Part shown: piece after piece, positions 49,000 through 61,800 of the stretch
Layout of the letters: every line of letters starts with the position of its first letter
Position numbering within the stretch: position 1 is the stretch's first letter
Source: Siphlonurus alternatus
Taxonomy: Eukaryota; Arthropoda; Insecta; Ephemeroptera; Siphlonuridae
Reading direction: 5' to 3'
NCBI GenBank assembly: GCA_949825025.1
Contig: OX463780.1
Location: 35,506,979-35,570,978, forward strand
DNA length: 64,000 nucleotides
Made by a program: the position numbers and the translations under genes
The notes under the pieces: model-generated
What the model was told of the DNA's origin: nothing
The model's input: only the letters and a program-made list of their open reading frames with translations
Databases searched by the model: none

Positions 49000-49440
49000 C
49001 ATGTGTACGTCCCCAATTTGCAGACCTCCTGCCGAGTACATGCTGCTTGAAGGTATTATCAACTCAGGTTAACAGTGTAGCACCATAAGGTTCATTTTAG
49101 GATGCTAAAACATTAATTAATTTAAATAAATATTATATTATGTTAATTATTATAATGTACTCTTGTATTTCAGACCGTGCGACAGGTATGTTTGGTGTGA
49201 GATGAGATGGGTATTGTAAATATTTATGTGCAGCTTACTTTGATTATCACGTTTTGATTGGTCCAGCTTGCACCTGTGGCTTGTTTGACCCCACCGTCAC
49301 GTGACCTATACAGGGGTCGTAAACCATTCGAGTACAGTACCCATACATCAATGTTGCTTGTTTGCTGCAGCTGTACCGCCTACTGTGTTGTCACGACTTT
49401 AATGTGAAAGATATGACGTCTCGTTATAATTTTATAATGT
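49000..49440. promoter_or_regulatory. GC-richer patch with an E-box and a possible microexon
   Basis: Contains TCACGTGA near 49300 and a CRE-like TGACGTCT near 49415. A 12-base exon-like segment at 49174-49185 is described separately. No ORF of gene-like length. Confidence 0.25.
49174..49185 (+). other. Candidate 12-base microexon
   Basis: Twelve bases (ACC GTG CGA CAG, which would encode TVRQ) lie between a pyrimidine-rich acceptor (CTCTTGTATTTCAG) and a consensus donor (CAG|GTATGT). The length is a multiple of three. Microexons of this size are known in animal neural and muscle genes. No flanking exons were found in the window, so this is a splice-signal match only. Confidence 0.2.
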
Positions 49441-50120
49441 GTACCATAATGTTTTAAAAAATAAATAAATTTGTAAAATAACACACACATGTTAATATAA
49501 TTATTTTTTATACATGAAGAATCAAGATCACATACATTTAAATTTAAAAAATATATAATACGCTTGTATGAAAAAAATATGGCTTACTTTTATATATTAA
49601 TTTGTTTTTTTTTTTATTTAAAATTAATAATGTATAATAAATAAAATATCCAAATAATAATATTATCATTCATCACACCTTGAATCGAAGGGACAAAAGA
49701 GCTATATAGCACTTATTTCTCCTTCCAGACTAATGCACTTGAAAATGTAATAAATAATTATTAATGAATCAAATAATATAATACATGGCATTTTTTTTAA
49801 CATTTTTTTAACGCTCCATTACTTAAGTATAGATATAATAGTTGCTGTCGAACACCAGAAAGGTAAATTTACTAATTATCAAACAATTTTTTATGTAAAA
49901 ACCATAACTGATTTTTGTTTCTTGTTGCAGTATACAATAATAAATAATTATATTAACACAACCCTTAAATGGACATAATCATATATCTATTGTGAGATTA
50001 AGTATGATTACATTGATGAATGATTATATTTCTAAAGTTAAGTTTAAAATGCTGCATGTAGTCATAAGATAGTGTGTAAAACTGTCATGTCATGGCATTA
50101 TTCTGTACGCGTATTATATT

Positions 50121-50123
<3 letters not shown>

Positions 50124-50163
<40 letters not shown>
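50124..50163. repeat. (GA)n microsatellite
   Basis: About 40 bases of GA dinucleotides. Confidence 0.95.
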
Positions 50164-50168
<5 letters not shown>

Positions 50169-51112
50169 AAATGGTACATGTACTCTAGTTTTTTAATGAC
50201 ACGTTTTTGATAAACCGATGATATTTTTTTTATCGTTGAAGCTGTCCCTTAAAATTTTAAAACATTGTCTCACTGTTAAATCGTATAAATTATACATTAG
50301 ACTTTATACTTACAACATTAATTTAAATAATACACTGTAAATGAACTGTTTTATTCATTTGTATTTAATCACGCATACATATTTTTGACAATGAAACAAC
50401 AAGATGGATATCAGAGCACTCGTAAAATATATTAATATTTACTTTCACCTGTCCACTATTGAACAAAGTATTGTGATGTTTCCTGTTCAGTACATTATAT
50501 TATACATAAGGTCAACACTCCGTGATAAAGTCGGTAATCTTTGAACATGATACTCGTATTTGGTGAACGGAAATTGTAACTTCCAGTACAGCAGGTCATG
50601 TATCATGTGAATACGCCGACAATTATTATTGTCCGTGGTGTTAACGCATAGTAAAAAAAATTATATAATATATATACATTTTTTTTTTAAATTTATGGAA
50701 CAACATTTGTTACGAGATAATTATTTTAAATTATTATGAATAAGCGACATCAATGCTTAAATTTAGCTGGTAATATAATTATACTTTCATCTGTCAGTTA
50801 TTTAAATGTAAAATTAATTTATGATCATATATAATCCTGTTATTTAAATTTATCTTGATCCAAATTTATCTCCTGATATATTCATAATAAGGTTTATAGT
50901 TGTGGAATATACGGATATTAAAATGGGTCTTATTTACATTTGTAACAACAAAATTTAAAATATTTGTTATGACATAAAAAATGTTTATTATACAGATCAA
51001 TAAACTTGCTAAAATAATAATGAGTTACAATTCAGTCAGGTCATGGTGCAGCAATACTTTGAGAGAGTGGCCATTCCTCTGGAGAACGTCATGAACACAT
51101 GTTAAGAGATAG

Positions 51113-51329
51113 TACAGTCAAATTAAGAATTCATTCCTTCCGGAAGTAGCCGGAAGTGTAAGATTTCTGATCTTCCTATTCGTATTTCAGCGTTACAATT
51201 TCACACATAGTTCAGTACTTTTACTTCAGATCAATCTGTAAAGTTTCAAAACTAAATTACAAACAGAAGAGCTGCAAACTTCACACTTCCGGCTACTTCC
51301 GGAAGGAATATTAAATTAATTTGACTGTA
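51113..51329. mobile_element. Tc1/mariner-type MITE (213 bp plus TA duplication)
   Basis: Terminal repeats CAGTCAAATTAA...CCTTCCGGAAGTAGCCGGAA and complement, bordered by TA on both sides (51113-51114, 51328-51329). CAGT termini and TA duplication are hallmarks of Tc1/mariner-related MITEs. Confidence 0.75.
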
Positions 51330-51355
51330 CGTTGATTTAAGTTATTCTGCGTTAC

Positions 51356-51594
51356 GTACCACTTGCACGTACACCACTGGGCACCATGAACTTCACTCCT
51401 GCCTCACTTGCTAGAGCTGCAGGTCCAATAGACATAGAGATGCAGATTTGTAATTTTGGAAAATGTAAGAAGAGCACCCATTCTATCAATATTACAAAAT
51501 ATTTGGTTCACCACACCTCCATAGACCGCTTGGTAACGTCTAAAAAGAAAGAAGGAGTGAAGTTTGTGGTGTCCAGAACATACGATTCTCGTAC
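51356..51594. repeat. Imperfect inverted repeat beside the mariner-type MITE
   Basis: GTACCACTTGCACGTAC...GAACTTCACTCCT pairs with AGGAGTGAAGTTTGTGGTG...CGTAC. A 79-codon plus-strand ORF (51386-51625) spans it but has no recognised motif and partly encodes the inverted arms. Confidence 0.5.
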
Positions 51595-51659
51595 ATACAT
51601 CAAGAAACAAATCGAGGTGCATTAACCCTAAGTAGTTTAATTTATAAATAACGGCTATC

Positions 51660-54600
51660 ACATATCGAGTTCATACAGTTTCCAGTTATGATTCGTGTAA
51701 ATTGATAAATTGATAGCAGATATATAATTATATTCTTAACTTGTTCTAAAAAATATCGTTTACGTATATTTTTTTAATGATAAATATAGTTGGAAGTCAA
51801 ATTTAATTTACAGTGCATTCGCACTCCACCAAAAGCTGTGTCCCACTTTTCTTACGACTAACTCTACATATATAGTACATTGCTATAAAATATAAAAATA
51901 TAAAGTAATTACTGTATTATCAATGATTAAAAATATAAAAATTCATGCAAGTGAAATATATTGTACACAATTTTAAACGAACGAACTCCTATATGAAATA
52001 AGATTTTACATTAACTATAACACTATAAAAAATATAATTAAATAAAATTCCAAAGATTATTTTTATTACCTGCGTATTACAATCTTAAATAAAAATTTAT
52101 AGTGGCCAATCAACAATTAATGACTTCTTTTATATAGCTATCAAAATATAGATGTTCGTTTACGTATTATATATTTTTGTGTTTGAAATATACATTATTT
52201 TATTACTCTCAATGTTCTCGAACCTCAATACATAATTATTATCGTTTCTAGTCACATTTTATTTAACTGCCAGAGTATTATTTATCTTCTTATAATTAAA
52301 AATTTTACCTTGTATTTTTATAATAAAATTTTATTTGAGTGTTACAGCTGGAGCATCAATGAAGAGGATATTATAATATAATATAATGTAATTATACGTA
52401 AATTAAGCAATAACCAATTCTTTATATATAATATTCAGCGTTGTAGACATGTATGAAGAATCTATTTTTTTTATTTATTATTTTTTTTTTTCTCAACGCA
52501 TTTGTAGTCGAGTAGGTGCAACACTTGGTAGTATTATACTTAAATTTTCTGACTCTTCGTAGACCCGCTTAGGATTTTGTGATTCCCTTCCAAACTAAAA
52601 CGACTATGGCATATAGTCTATAGCAATCCACCCCAGAATGTGTCTATTTATGACTGAGGGAACCATAGAAACCTGAATCAGAATGGTCTGCAATTGATGG
52701 AGAATGCCAACAATGACTTTCTGGATGCACGATTTTTTTTTCTTTTGAATAAAGTACAGTAGTCTCTGATATCAAAAGTCACGACCAATTAGGAATCGAA
52801 TACCATGCATTGCCCCAAATGCCTTCAAATAGACATTGGTGTGATCAAGGGACTTGATCCAGAGAGATTTTTCCTGGATCTGGACCCAAGTTAATTTATA
52901 TTATAATTAAGTTGTTGGAAAATCTGAAAATTTACACACCTCTGTAACATGTAAATAATATTTGACACGCACTAATGAGCCAAAATAAAAAAGACACATG
53001 TTTTAGTTTGCATGTAGTATGTAGCTTATTAAGCTATAGATGGTTTATGAAATTTTTCTTTGTGCCTTATATTATAATATTGTATAGAAAAATTACGGAA
53101 TTTATGTGTGTAGCTTACATTTTATTATTATTAAAATATTAATTAAATAATAAAATATTTCTTACGGTGTATTATTATAATATTATAAATAATTGAATGA
53201 TAACAGTTGTTGCTGGCATAGCGCTAGTGCTGTCCCTTTTATTTAGCATTTTTTTTCTAAAATAATAGTAATTAAGTACCAAATTTTATAATTTAGTAAT
53301 TTGTTTTAAATTTCTTCAGGCTATCACCTTACTTTTTATAATATTATATTATGTTAATCATATGGTGAATAATATTTGCTTAAAAAATTTGTACAAGTTG
53401 TAAAACATTTTTTGCTAGATTTCTTAATTTAAATTGACAGCAAAATTTCCTTAATGTATAGTTTTATCATCGGCAACTTTTTTTTTTTTTTTTTTAAATA
53501 TAGAACATTTTTTGCCGTCGGTAATTTATGCTATATACCTTTTCCATATAAAATCAGGTGATTTTTTTTTGCCACTTGTCGATTAAAGTAATAAAGTTTT
53601 TTTGCATACATTAAATGATTAAAATATAGTATCAAACACGTACACATATTATTTGTATCAAAATGTCAATTATAGCATTTTTTTTATCTAATATTGAAAA
53701 TTATAATTTAAATTCTAAAATAAGAAAGTCAACATAAATATTATGTGCGGATATAAAGTAATAGAAAGATTAAGAAATAATATAAAAAAATTTATTACTC
53801 AAGTATAATTCATTATACTACAACTACAATTTTATTTTCATTGATTTTTTTTTAACTATAGAAATAATTAGAAACGCATCGTCATAATTCATTCCTCCCA
53901 CGTATGCTGGATAATTAATTAGTTCTATAGAGAGAGAGTGATGAGCGAATAACAATAACCTCACCTTCTGAGAGCCAGAACTTGATTTTTAGATTACAGA
54001 TTTCTTGCTAAGGTTCATGGTGGAGGTCATTCGCTAACCTCAGACTCTCATAACACACGTGTAACATGTTAATTCACTCGCAAATAAGTGTTAGAAAAAG
54101 AATATATTTTACCTTTTGTCATTAATCTTAAGAATAAATTGCACATGAAAAAAATATTTATGATATCATTATATATTGTGTCCATTGTTAAGTTATAAGT
54201 AAAGTTTTAAATATCATAAATATAATTATGTTGTTTCAAGCAAGATCACTGGTTAGTACAGGTATCTTGGTTTCAAGTGCTTCAACTATTAATAAATAAT
54301 ATTTGACTGTTTTATTATAATATGTGATTGTTCAATTTTATGGTATATTTTTTGTCTCAATGAACACTCAAATAAAATAAATATGATGTATACTAAAATG
54401 TATAACACTTAAAACACTTTGTTGTTAAAAAAAAGTACATGTCATATTATTTATATTTTTTATGTCTATATTTTTTTTCCACTCTTTAACCTTTGAAAAT
54501 TATTTAGATATGCAAAATACGGTACAGTATTACATTTATACTATTCAAACCTTTACATAATTCAAGTTAGTGTAATTTTTGGATTATACATGTATAAAAA

Positions 54601-57600
54601 GTTTTAATCTATATATTATATAGTAGTGACAAAATTATAAATGCAAATGTATAAAAATTGCTAAATATTGAATTAAAAAAAAATATGATTAATTGCAGTA
54701 GTTTTACCTCCTTTTTTTATTAAATTTATTAACATTATTAACATTATTGCATTTCAAATGTGAAGCATTAAAATTGTTAAAAAATTCTGACAATGAATAC
54801 GCAAAGTAATATGTAATACAACTAAAAAAACATATCAAAAACTAATATTATGTACAGTACAAGTGGTATAAGGCAATAATTACGTTTCAATCACACTACG
54901 TTTAAAAGGCAGCGTCTAAATTAGAGTAAAAAAAAGTTGCAAGACGGTCTAAATATGAATAGAAGAACTGCACTATTTTTGCACCCGACAGTAATGTGGC
55001 TTTTTAATTTAACAATGGAGATTGCTATATTTTTATGATTCATTCCTCACAAATCTGCAAATATTCTGTAATATAATCGTATATATATGTTGTAATTTTT
55101 AACCAATTACACTTTGAGTAAGAAAAGTTCAACGAGCTGCGAGATTGGCTAAAATATATGTATCGAGTTTAATGTCTTTTGGGATATCTTAATGTCATAT
55201 AATTATGTATCAATATATTAAATTTAATATTCAATAAATTGTTATGTAAATATAAACACTTTGTGTAAAAAATAAATAAATAAATAAAAAAGCTTTTCAT
55301 TCCCTTCTCCCTTATTGACCTTATAATACAGTAAATAAATTGATGTTCAATGAATTAGGAAACCGACACAATAACAATTTCTGATTAAATTCAATACGTG
55401 ATGCTACTAATATTTCCTGGAAATTTCATTTCAATTTTTTTTTTTTTTTTTCCACTTGGAAACCACTTGTACGTTTTCTAGGTGGCAATTTGTTTCAATT
55501 GAGAAGATCGTGGTTTACCTGACGAGAAATCTCGTGGTCTCAAAGTAAGAAAGCTGCAGGTGACTCCCATATCGCCCACTCCCTCACAATTGCAACTAGT
55601 GTCATACCAAAAAGACATATCAAGATTCTTACGAGGAAATATTATCAAGAAATCTTTATGGTACGTAATTTCGCTGCGAAATTACGTTATTTTCGCTAAT
55701 TATGGTGCAAAAGTTTTTAAATAAAAGTCAAATAAAAAATAATATCAATATAATAATAATATAATGCACTGAATAATTTAATATAATAAAAAATAACCAC
55801 GAAAAATAATATGATTTACGAGTATAGATCATTTCCAAGAGAGCAATGAAAGCAAAGTTCTTGATTTATAGAAAAAATTATTTTATCAGTAAGCGTAAAA
55901 AATACAACTAAAGGTTGTGATAATATAGCAACATTTTTGCACACAGATTGAATTGTATTTTGTTTACTGTTACATGTGTTTTTTTAAAACAAAAACTTTA
56001 TTATTTTTATTATTAATATTTATAATAATGTTTTTGCTGTGCAATAAAATTATGTCTGTGATTAGCAACAATAATCGTACAAATTTGAAATATTTTCCAA
56101 TTTTGAAAACATTGCTATTTGAGCATTTAAGTACTAGCTATTGTAAAAAATCATTCTCAATATTTTTTAACCTCGCTCTAAAAAATAAAAATAAATAAAT
56201 ATATAAAGAAAAAAATACTTAAATCAGGTTAGTATCGTTACTAGATCGTTAGTAATATTTTAATTAATGTAAACGAATTTTTTCGAACTAACCAACCATC
56301 AATAAGACTGTTTAATTAAAGTACTTGCAATCATCAAGTTTTATTACACCTGTACTTGTGATAAAAATAAGTTACTTGATCCAGATTTGATTAAACGACT
56401 GACCTGACATTTACGCAGATTTTTTATTTGGTTACTAATATAACAAAAAAATTCCGGTTTTTTAAGATAAATTATGTAGAAAAATGTATCTGATTTTAAT
56501 ATTGTAAAAACGGATGAAGGGAGGGAGGATTATTGTGGTTAACTATATAATTCTAAGTATAATTACCTCATTTAAATTCTGTTAATTATTTAAATGGTAT
56601 GAAGATTTTTAAGTATAATATTATGAAAAGTGTATGCATTTCAAGAGCTTGAAGAAAACACAATGCAAGATCATCACAGTGGGTCGTGGGAATCCAAGTG
56701 CAATTTTACTATCGATGTACAAGGAAAGTATTGCAATAAATAAGATGAAACCGATACCAACAGTCTCCTTCTCTATGAAGACCTATATAACAAAAAGCAA
56801 TTACGTGTAAAAGTGGAAGATGAGGTGGGAAAAATGAAAGGGGGATTTACCGGAAAGACTTTGCATTCCATTAATTCTGTACAATATACTTCTCACGTAT
56901 GGGTGCTTCATTATTACAGCATGTTGCGTAGTCTTTAAATTTTATGAAAGCAGTGAGTCAGCATTTGGCGCAAATCATTATGTAAAAAATGTATATTAAA
57001 GATATAAAATGAATTACTAAAAAGTTAAAAAAAAAAATAGATATATCCTTTAAAAGAGAAGGCTTTTAATTTTATATTAAAATATAACGAAGCAGTAAAT
57101 TTAGGCCTAGTTATTATTATATGGCCTAGCTAGCTTATAAAATAATTTAAATCTAACGTAAGTGTTGCAATTGTTTGTTATAATTCGATCGACACTGCAT
57201 TATACATTATAAAGATTTATAATATATATATTATTATATATATATGCTTGTAAATTGTAAAATATCACAAATAACAGTTTTCTTCAATGTCCTGATTCTA
57301 TATTATCATGGATCCAAAATATCCAAACATTGCATGGACTTGTATGTATTGAATCAAATATACAAATCATATCCCAATGGCACGAATCGAGGAAAGGGAC
57401 CTCCAAAATTTTAGATTTAAGAGTTAAACCTACCTATTATTTTTGGTTTCTGTCAGATCCTTATAGGGATGCGAGTCTCTTTAGAATTTATTTTGGGGAT
57501 TACACTTGTACCACAGCTAATAAAATAGTACATATATATAATGTAATATTTTTCCCGTGTTATTCGTTTGCGAATATATTTTAAAAACTTTGCATGTAGA

Positions 57601-57680
57601 TTCGTACATTTCTATTTCCAACTCATTTCAAAATGTATGTGGTTAATTAAGACTACCTGCTATTTCTTGTGTTAAACTGT
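51660..57680. other. AT-rich desert
   Basis: Apart from the SINE-body fragment at 52.6 kb, only short mixed-composition patches near 53.9-54.05, 55.5 and 56.65-56.9 kb. No coding or RNA feature is supportable. Confidence 0.45.
52540..52740 (-). repeat. SINE body fragment related to the 16.5 kb element
   Basis: Shares with 16.5-16.57 kb the pattern GACTRAGGGAAC...GAAACYT.AGTCAGAATGGT (with mismatches), in the same orientation. The 5S head is not recognised here, so the copy is truncated or has a different head. Confidence 0.35.
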
Positions 57681-57689
57681 CAAGTGGCA

Positions 57690-57880
57690 TGTCGCCGTGT
57701 CACAAGGAGTCACAAGGAGTGGACCCCCCGGCAAGGAGAAAGCAACAGGCGTGTTGCTTGCAGCGAACTCTCCCGCGTGCTGCCAGGGCGGAGCACGTCT
57801 TCGTGATCTGACGTGACCTGGTGACACACCGAGGGGAGCGACCCGCCCGTGAACCCGGCAGGTGGGGAGAAAGAGTGCAA
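57690..57880. other. Isolated GC-rich patch
   Basis: About 190 bases of GC-rich DNA in AT-rich surroundings. It holds a 69-codon minus-strand ORF (57909..57700) with no recognisable motif. It could be a regulatory island, an exon or a retroelement fragment. Confidence 0.25.
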
Positions 57881-58099
57881 TCTAATTTGCTAGTACAGTA
57901 ATAATTCATATTTTATGCATGCAGAGTGCAGAAGTATATTATACAAATACTTTCATTTTTTTTTAAACAGCAATTTGATGATAATTAGTTCATTTCTTCA
58001 TACGTCCATACCCTATTTATAGACAGGTATGCTAAAATATAATAAAATAAGAAGTCTTTACAACCTAAATTCAAATTGTTATTTTTTATTTAGTAACTC

Positions 58100-58259
58100 T
58101 TAATACACCATCACCCAATTGTATTGATGAGGTCTAACTTTAATCTAGGCTTTTAAGTTTGGTGATATTGATTACTCTAACACTCAAGATTCAAAATAAA
58201 CAAAGTTGAACCTGACTTAAAGTTAGACCTCATCTATGCAATTGGGTGTATGTCATTAA
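58100..58259. mobile_element. MITE (160 bp) with TTAA at both ends
   Basis: Arms TTAATACACC..CACCCAATTG and CAATTGGGTGTATGTCATTAA, continuing through GATGAGGTCTAACTTTA. TTAA at both ends would fit a piggyBac-type site but may be part of the terminal repeat. Confidence 0.6.
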
Positions 58260-58282
58260 TAGTTGATCTCTCTGGTTTTTAT

Positions 58283-58502
58283 CAAGGTTGGCTTTATACA
58301 GGTTAAGCCTCCGATTCGACCAATGTTAACGGGCTTAGCCAATCAGATTCAAGTATTCCAGGACCCATCGTGCCGTGAAACTTTGAATGCGCCCATGATG
58401 CAATGCTATTTTTAAATTTTCGTGGTGCAATGGGTCCTGGAAATAGTGGAAAAATGACGCACGAAATACGCACGTGGCATAACCTGTATAAAGCCAACCT
58501 TG
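58283..58502. mobile_element. hAT-type MITE (220 bp) with an 8-bp target duplication
   Basis: Terminal repeats CAAGGTTGGCTTTATACAGG and its complement. Both flanks carry GTTTTTAT (58275-58282, 58503-58510), the 8-bp duplication typical of hAT elements. A second inverted pair (CCAGGACCCAT / ATGGGTCCTGG) lies inside. A minus-strand ORF of 64 codons is a by-product. Confidence 0.8.
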
Positions 58503-58720
58503 GTTTTTATAATTAGAATTTTAAGAAAAAATCTTTATCATCAGAAGAGAGGTTTTAATGTGATGCAAGTGAATTATCGTAATATTAAAAATATATATTA
58601 TATACAACTTTGAGATTATTTTTTAGGAACACACTATAGTTGTTGTTTACCCGTCCAGAAAGAAGAAAAAACTTGAACCTTGGTAAAATTGCTGCTTACC
58701 TACCCTGGCCGTTACATTCA

Positions 58721-58837
58721 ACTTGGTTTTCGTCGTGTTTGTAACGTCCACAGTCATTGGTAGCCAGTTTGTAATGAAGAATATAATTGGTCGACACGTG
58801 CCGACGTACTCCTGAGTTATCCCGACGAAAACCTAAA
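58721..58837. mobile_element. Possible small MITE (117 bp)
   Basis: TTGGTTTTCGTCG near 58724 pairs with CGACGAAAACCTAA near 58824. It is less AT-rich than the flanks and lies about 220 bases right of the hAT-type MITE. Confidence 0.4.
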
Positions 58838-58839
58838 TT

Positions 58840-61800
58840 CATGAATATGACCGTCAGTGTAACTTAAAACTTCACGTTTTGCGAAAAATTGTTCGTTACA
58901 TAAATTTAATTACTCCCTTACACGTCTTTAAAAATCAAATTTTAATCCGTGTTTGATATATAATTTAAGTTGCATCAAAAATAGACAGTGTAATTATATT
59001 TTTTGGGGATCACTTTTATTTTAAGACGTGCAGTTTAGTTTTGATGCAAATAAACGATAGAAAAAGCCATATAATATAAAATGTATAGAAATTATTTGAA
59101 GTTTTTTTTTTTTAAATAAGTGAAAGGAGGATGAGGAAAATAAAGCTTTGGTGGTATGCAATTTTTGTATAAGATTAGAATTGGCCCATAAACAAATTAA
59201 AATTTATTTTAATTGCTAGGTTAGAAAACAGTACAGGAAACATTGTAAATATTGTAGAACAGAAACCTGCTCATATAGTCAAACAAAAACTAGTTATCAT
59301 TGTATTGCAAAAATAGCAAGGCTGGAAAAAGAAATTAAAATTACTTTGAGAGCAAGAATAGAAAAGAATATGAACTTTTCATTGATATTGAATATAATTT
59401 ATATATTATTATACATTAATTCATTCAATTATATTCAATGGGTTAAATTTATAACTTGCATAAATTTTCATTGTTAAAATTATTTGTTCCTGATAGCAAG
59501 CAGGTGGAGGACATTAAATATTTATTGAAAATAATTATATACGTATAGACGTTGCGTGAGTTTTAGGAACTTGTTACAACGTTTTTATTATACATTTTAT
59601 TTCTATATATTTTGACACAAAGGTTAAGAAAATATTATTATTCAGACATTGGATCATTAAAAAAACTACAATAATATGTATATTATATATACTGTACATA
59701 TATATTGTATATATATTATATAAAATCTTAAATTGATTAAGATATCTTCTAGCTAATGCATGGTGTATTCCGAACATACGAACATATTTTGTTTACATTA
59801 CATTACGTAAAATAAATAAATTTATGATAAAAACAGCTGCATGACAATCTTGTATTTGTAATTGTATTTTGTGTGTGTAAAACTGTAAATTATCAGTCTT
59901 ATTTTTATAATAATAATTATGAGACCATTATAATTTATTAAAATTATTTATGGTTGTCATTAATAAAATGTACAAAATCAGCATGGCGCTATAATAGTAT
60001 ACATTACTCATAATAATTAACACCATTTTTTTTTTATAAGAGGGCGTTGGTGTCTATAAAGACTACTCGAATTAAGTACGTACGTACATCGTATCTACCA
60101 CGTGGAAGTATAAAATTTTATTGTTAACGTCGTACACAAAAATTTTCTTTTTTAAAATTTTGTTGTGGCATTTTTAAAGCAGTTTTATTAAACTATTCTG
60201 AATTTCATTACAATTTATGTATAATTTAAGAGCCCATATAGTGCCACGTATCATTTAATGTACAACATCTAGTATAATTATAATTAGCATAGTTCTATAT
60301 TTTTTTTCAACTGCATTTTTTTACTGTAACATAATTTATCAACATAATGAATAATTATAATGAGATAATTAAATATACATGAGTTATTTCGTTCTTCTTT
60401 TTAAAAAAACAAGTTCGATTCCTTTTTTTTTACAAGGAAAATTTTCAGGTTAATTATAATGATTAAAAAAAATCACGCATAGAATAATTATTGTAGTCCA
60501 TATAATATATCTTTATAGTTTTTTTATTTATTTTTTTTTTTATGGGCCGGGAGTAGCTGAATATTGCTGCGACTAGTTCGATCTCATTATAATGCTTAGA
60601 GTTTTTGTATAATGAGATGGAAAAGGGTTGTTGTATAGTGGGCTTCATTCATTATAAGTTTATAAGTTAATTATTTGTAGGCTTTCTCACATTATTAGTA
60701 TAATTGATATATGCTTGTTTTTGTAAATAAAATAAGTATAACATACAAGGATTTTAGTCAAAAAATCATTTTCATGACAGGTTGCCTTCAAGTGATGAGC
60801 TGTTATCTATACTGAAACATTTAAATTGTAATTAATGTGCGCAATTTAGTGGTCTTAAATTTTTATTAAGCAATTCAGCAAAAATACTTTAAGTCCCGAT
60901 ACTTTACCCAAAAATTTATATCAATATATGAGGAACAAAAATGTCTTCCATGTGATATTTTAACGTTTTTTCCATTATTTTTATGGAAAAATTACATATG
61001 AAAAGAAAATACATTAAAAATATAATTTGTTTAAAAATAAGCTTCAATTAAGAATTGCAATAATTTATATTGATGTTTTGTGTCTGAATTTATTATGGCT
61101 CAGTAAAAACAATGGATTTTTTTTCAATGGTAATATTGTAAAGTCATCACGCTTTATGAAGCAAAGCAATTTATCATGTGCGAATAAGCATTCATATTAT
61201 GAGAAGATAGTATAGATTTCGTGCGATTGGACCATCGTGCACGCGTGCGCATTACAATGACAGATGATAATTAATGTCAGTAACTCAGTAACAACACGCG
61301 ATAACCCTAACGAGAGAGAAAGAACTCGTTAGAATCAAGAAATGTATTTTTTTATACATCAAAATAAATGTAGGAATAAAAAAATCTTGACTTTGCCAAC
61401 TATCAAGCTGTTTTTCTTACTTCATTCGACACACTTTCACTTAACTTGCATGCAATTACACAGTAAGTATTTAAATCTTCATACTTGCTATGTCCATGCA
61501 TGGATAAATTAAAAGGAAAAATTTGCAAAATTACTTATGTATGTTATTAAGTTTTAGATTACTACCTATAGTGTTTCAATTTATTTTCACACAAATTACG
61601 ACTTTGATGAAATTGTAATAAATAAACTCTGTATTATATATACCATGACTTATTTATTAGCACAAAATTGAGGTCCTATAATTTGAATTTTCCTGAGAGA
61701 TTTAAAATCCATCACAGCCCATTTATCCCTCCCTCCAAGCATTGCTTTAATTAACTGAATTAATTATGATTACTTGTATTACTTAAATTTTATGGGTACC

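Larger units (their letters stand above)
47270..51100. other. AT-rich stretch
   Basis: Includes the GC-richer patch at 49.0-49.44 kb and a (GA)n repeat. The ORFs at 47637 and 48195 have AT-driven Phe/Leu/Ile/Tyr composition and are not supported. Confidence 0.45.

Noticed and set aside
51386..51625. 79-codon ORF as a gene
   Set aside because: It spans an imperfect inverted repeat, an ORF of similar length exists on the other strand, and no motif is present.
53930..54060. Short direct repeat around CGAATAAC / CGCTAACCTCA
   Set aside because: Similarity is patchy and could be chance.
57330..57584. 84-codon ORF
   Set aside because: No start context, splice logic or motif; composition matches the AT-rich background.
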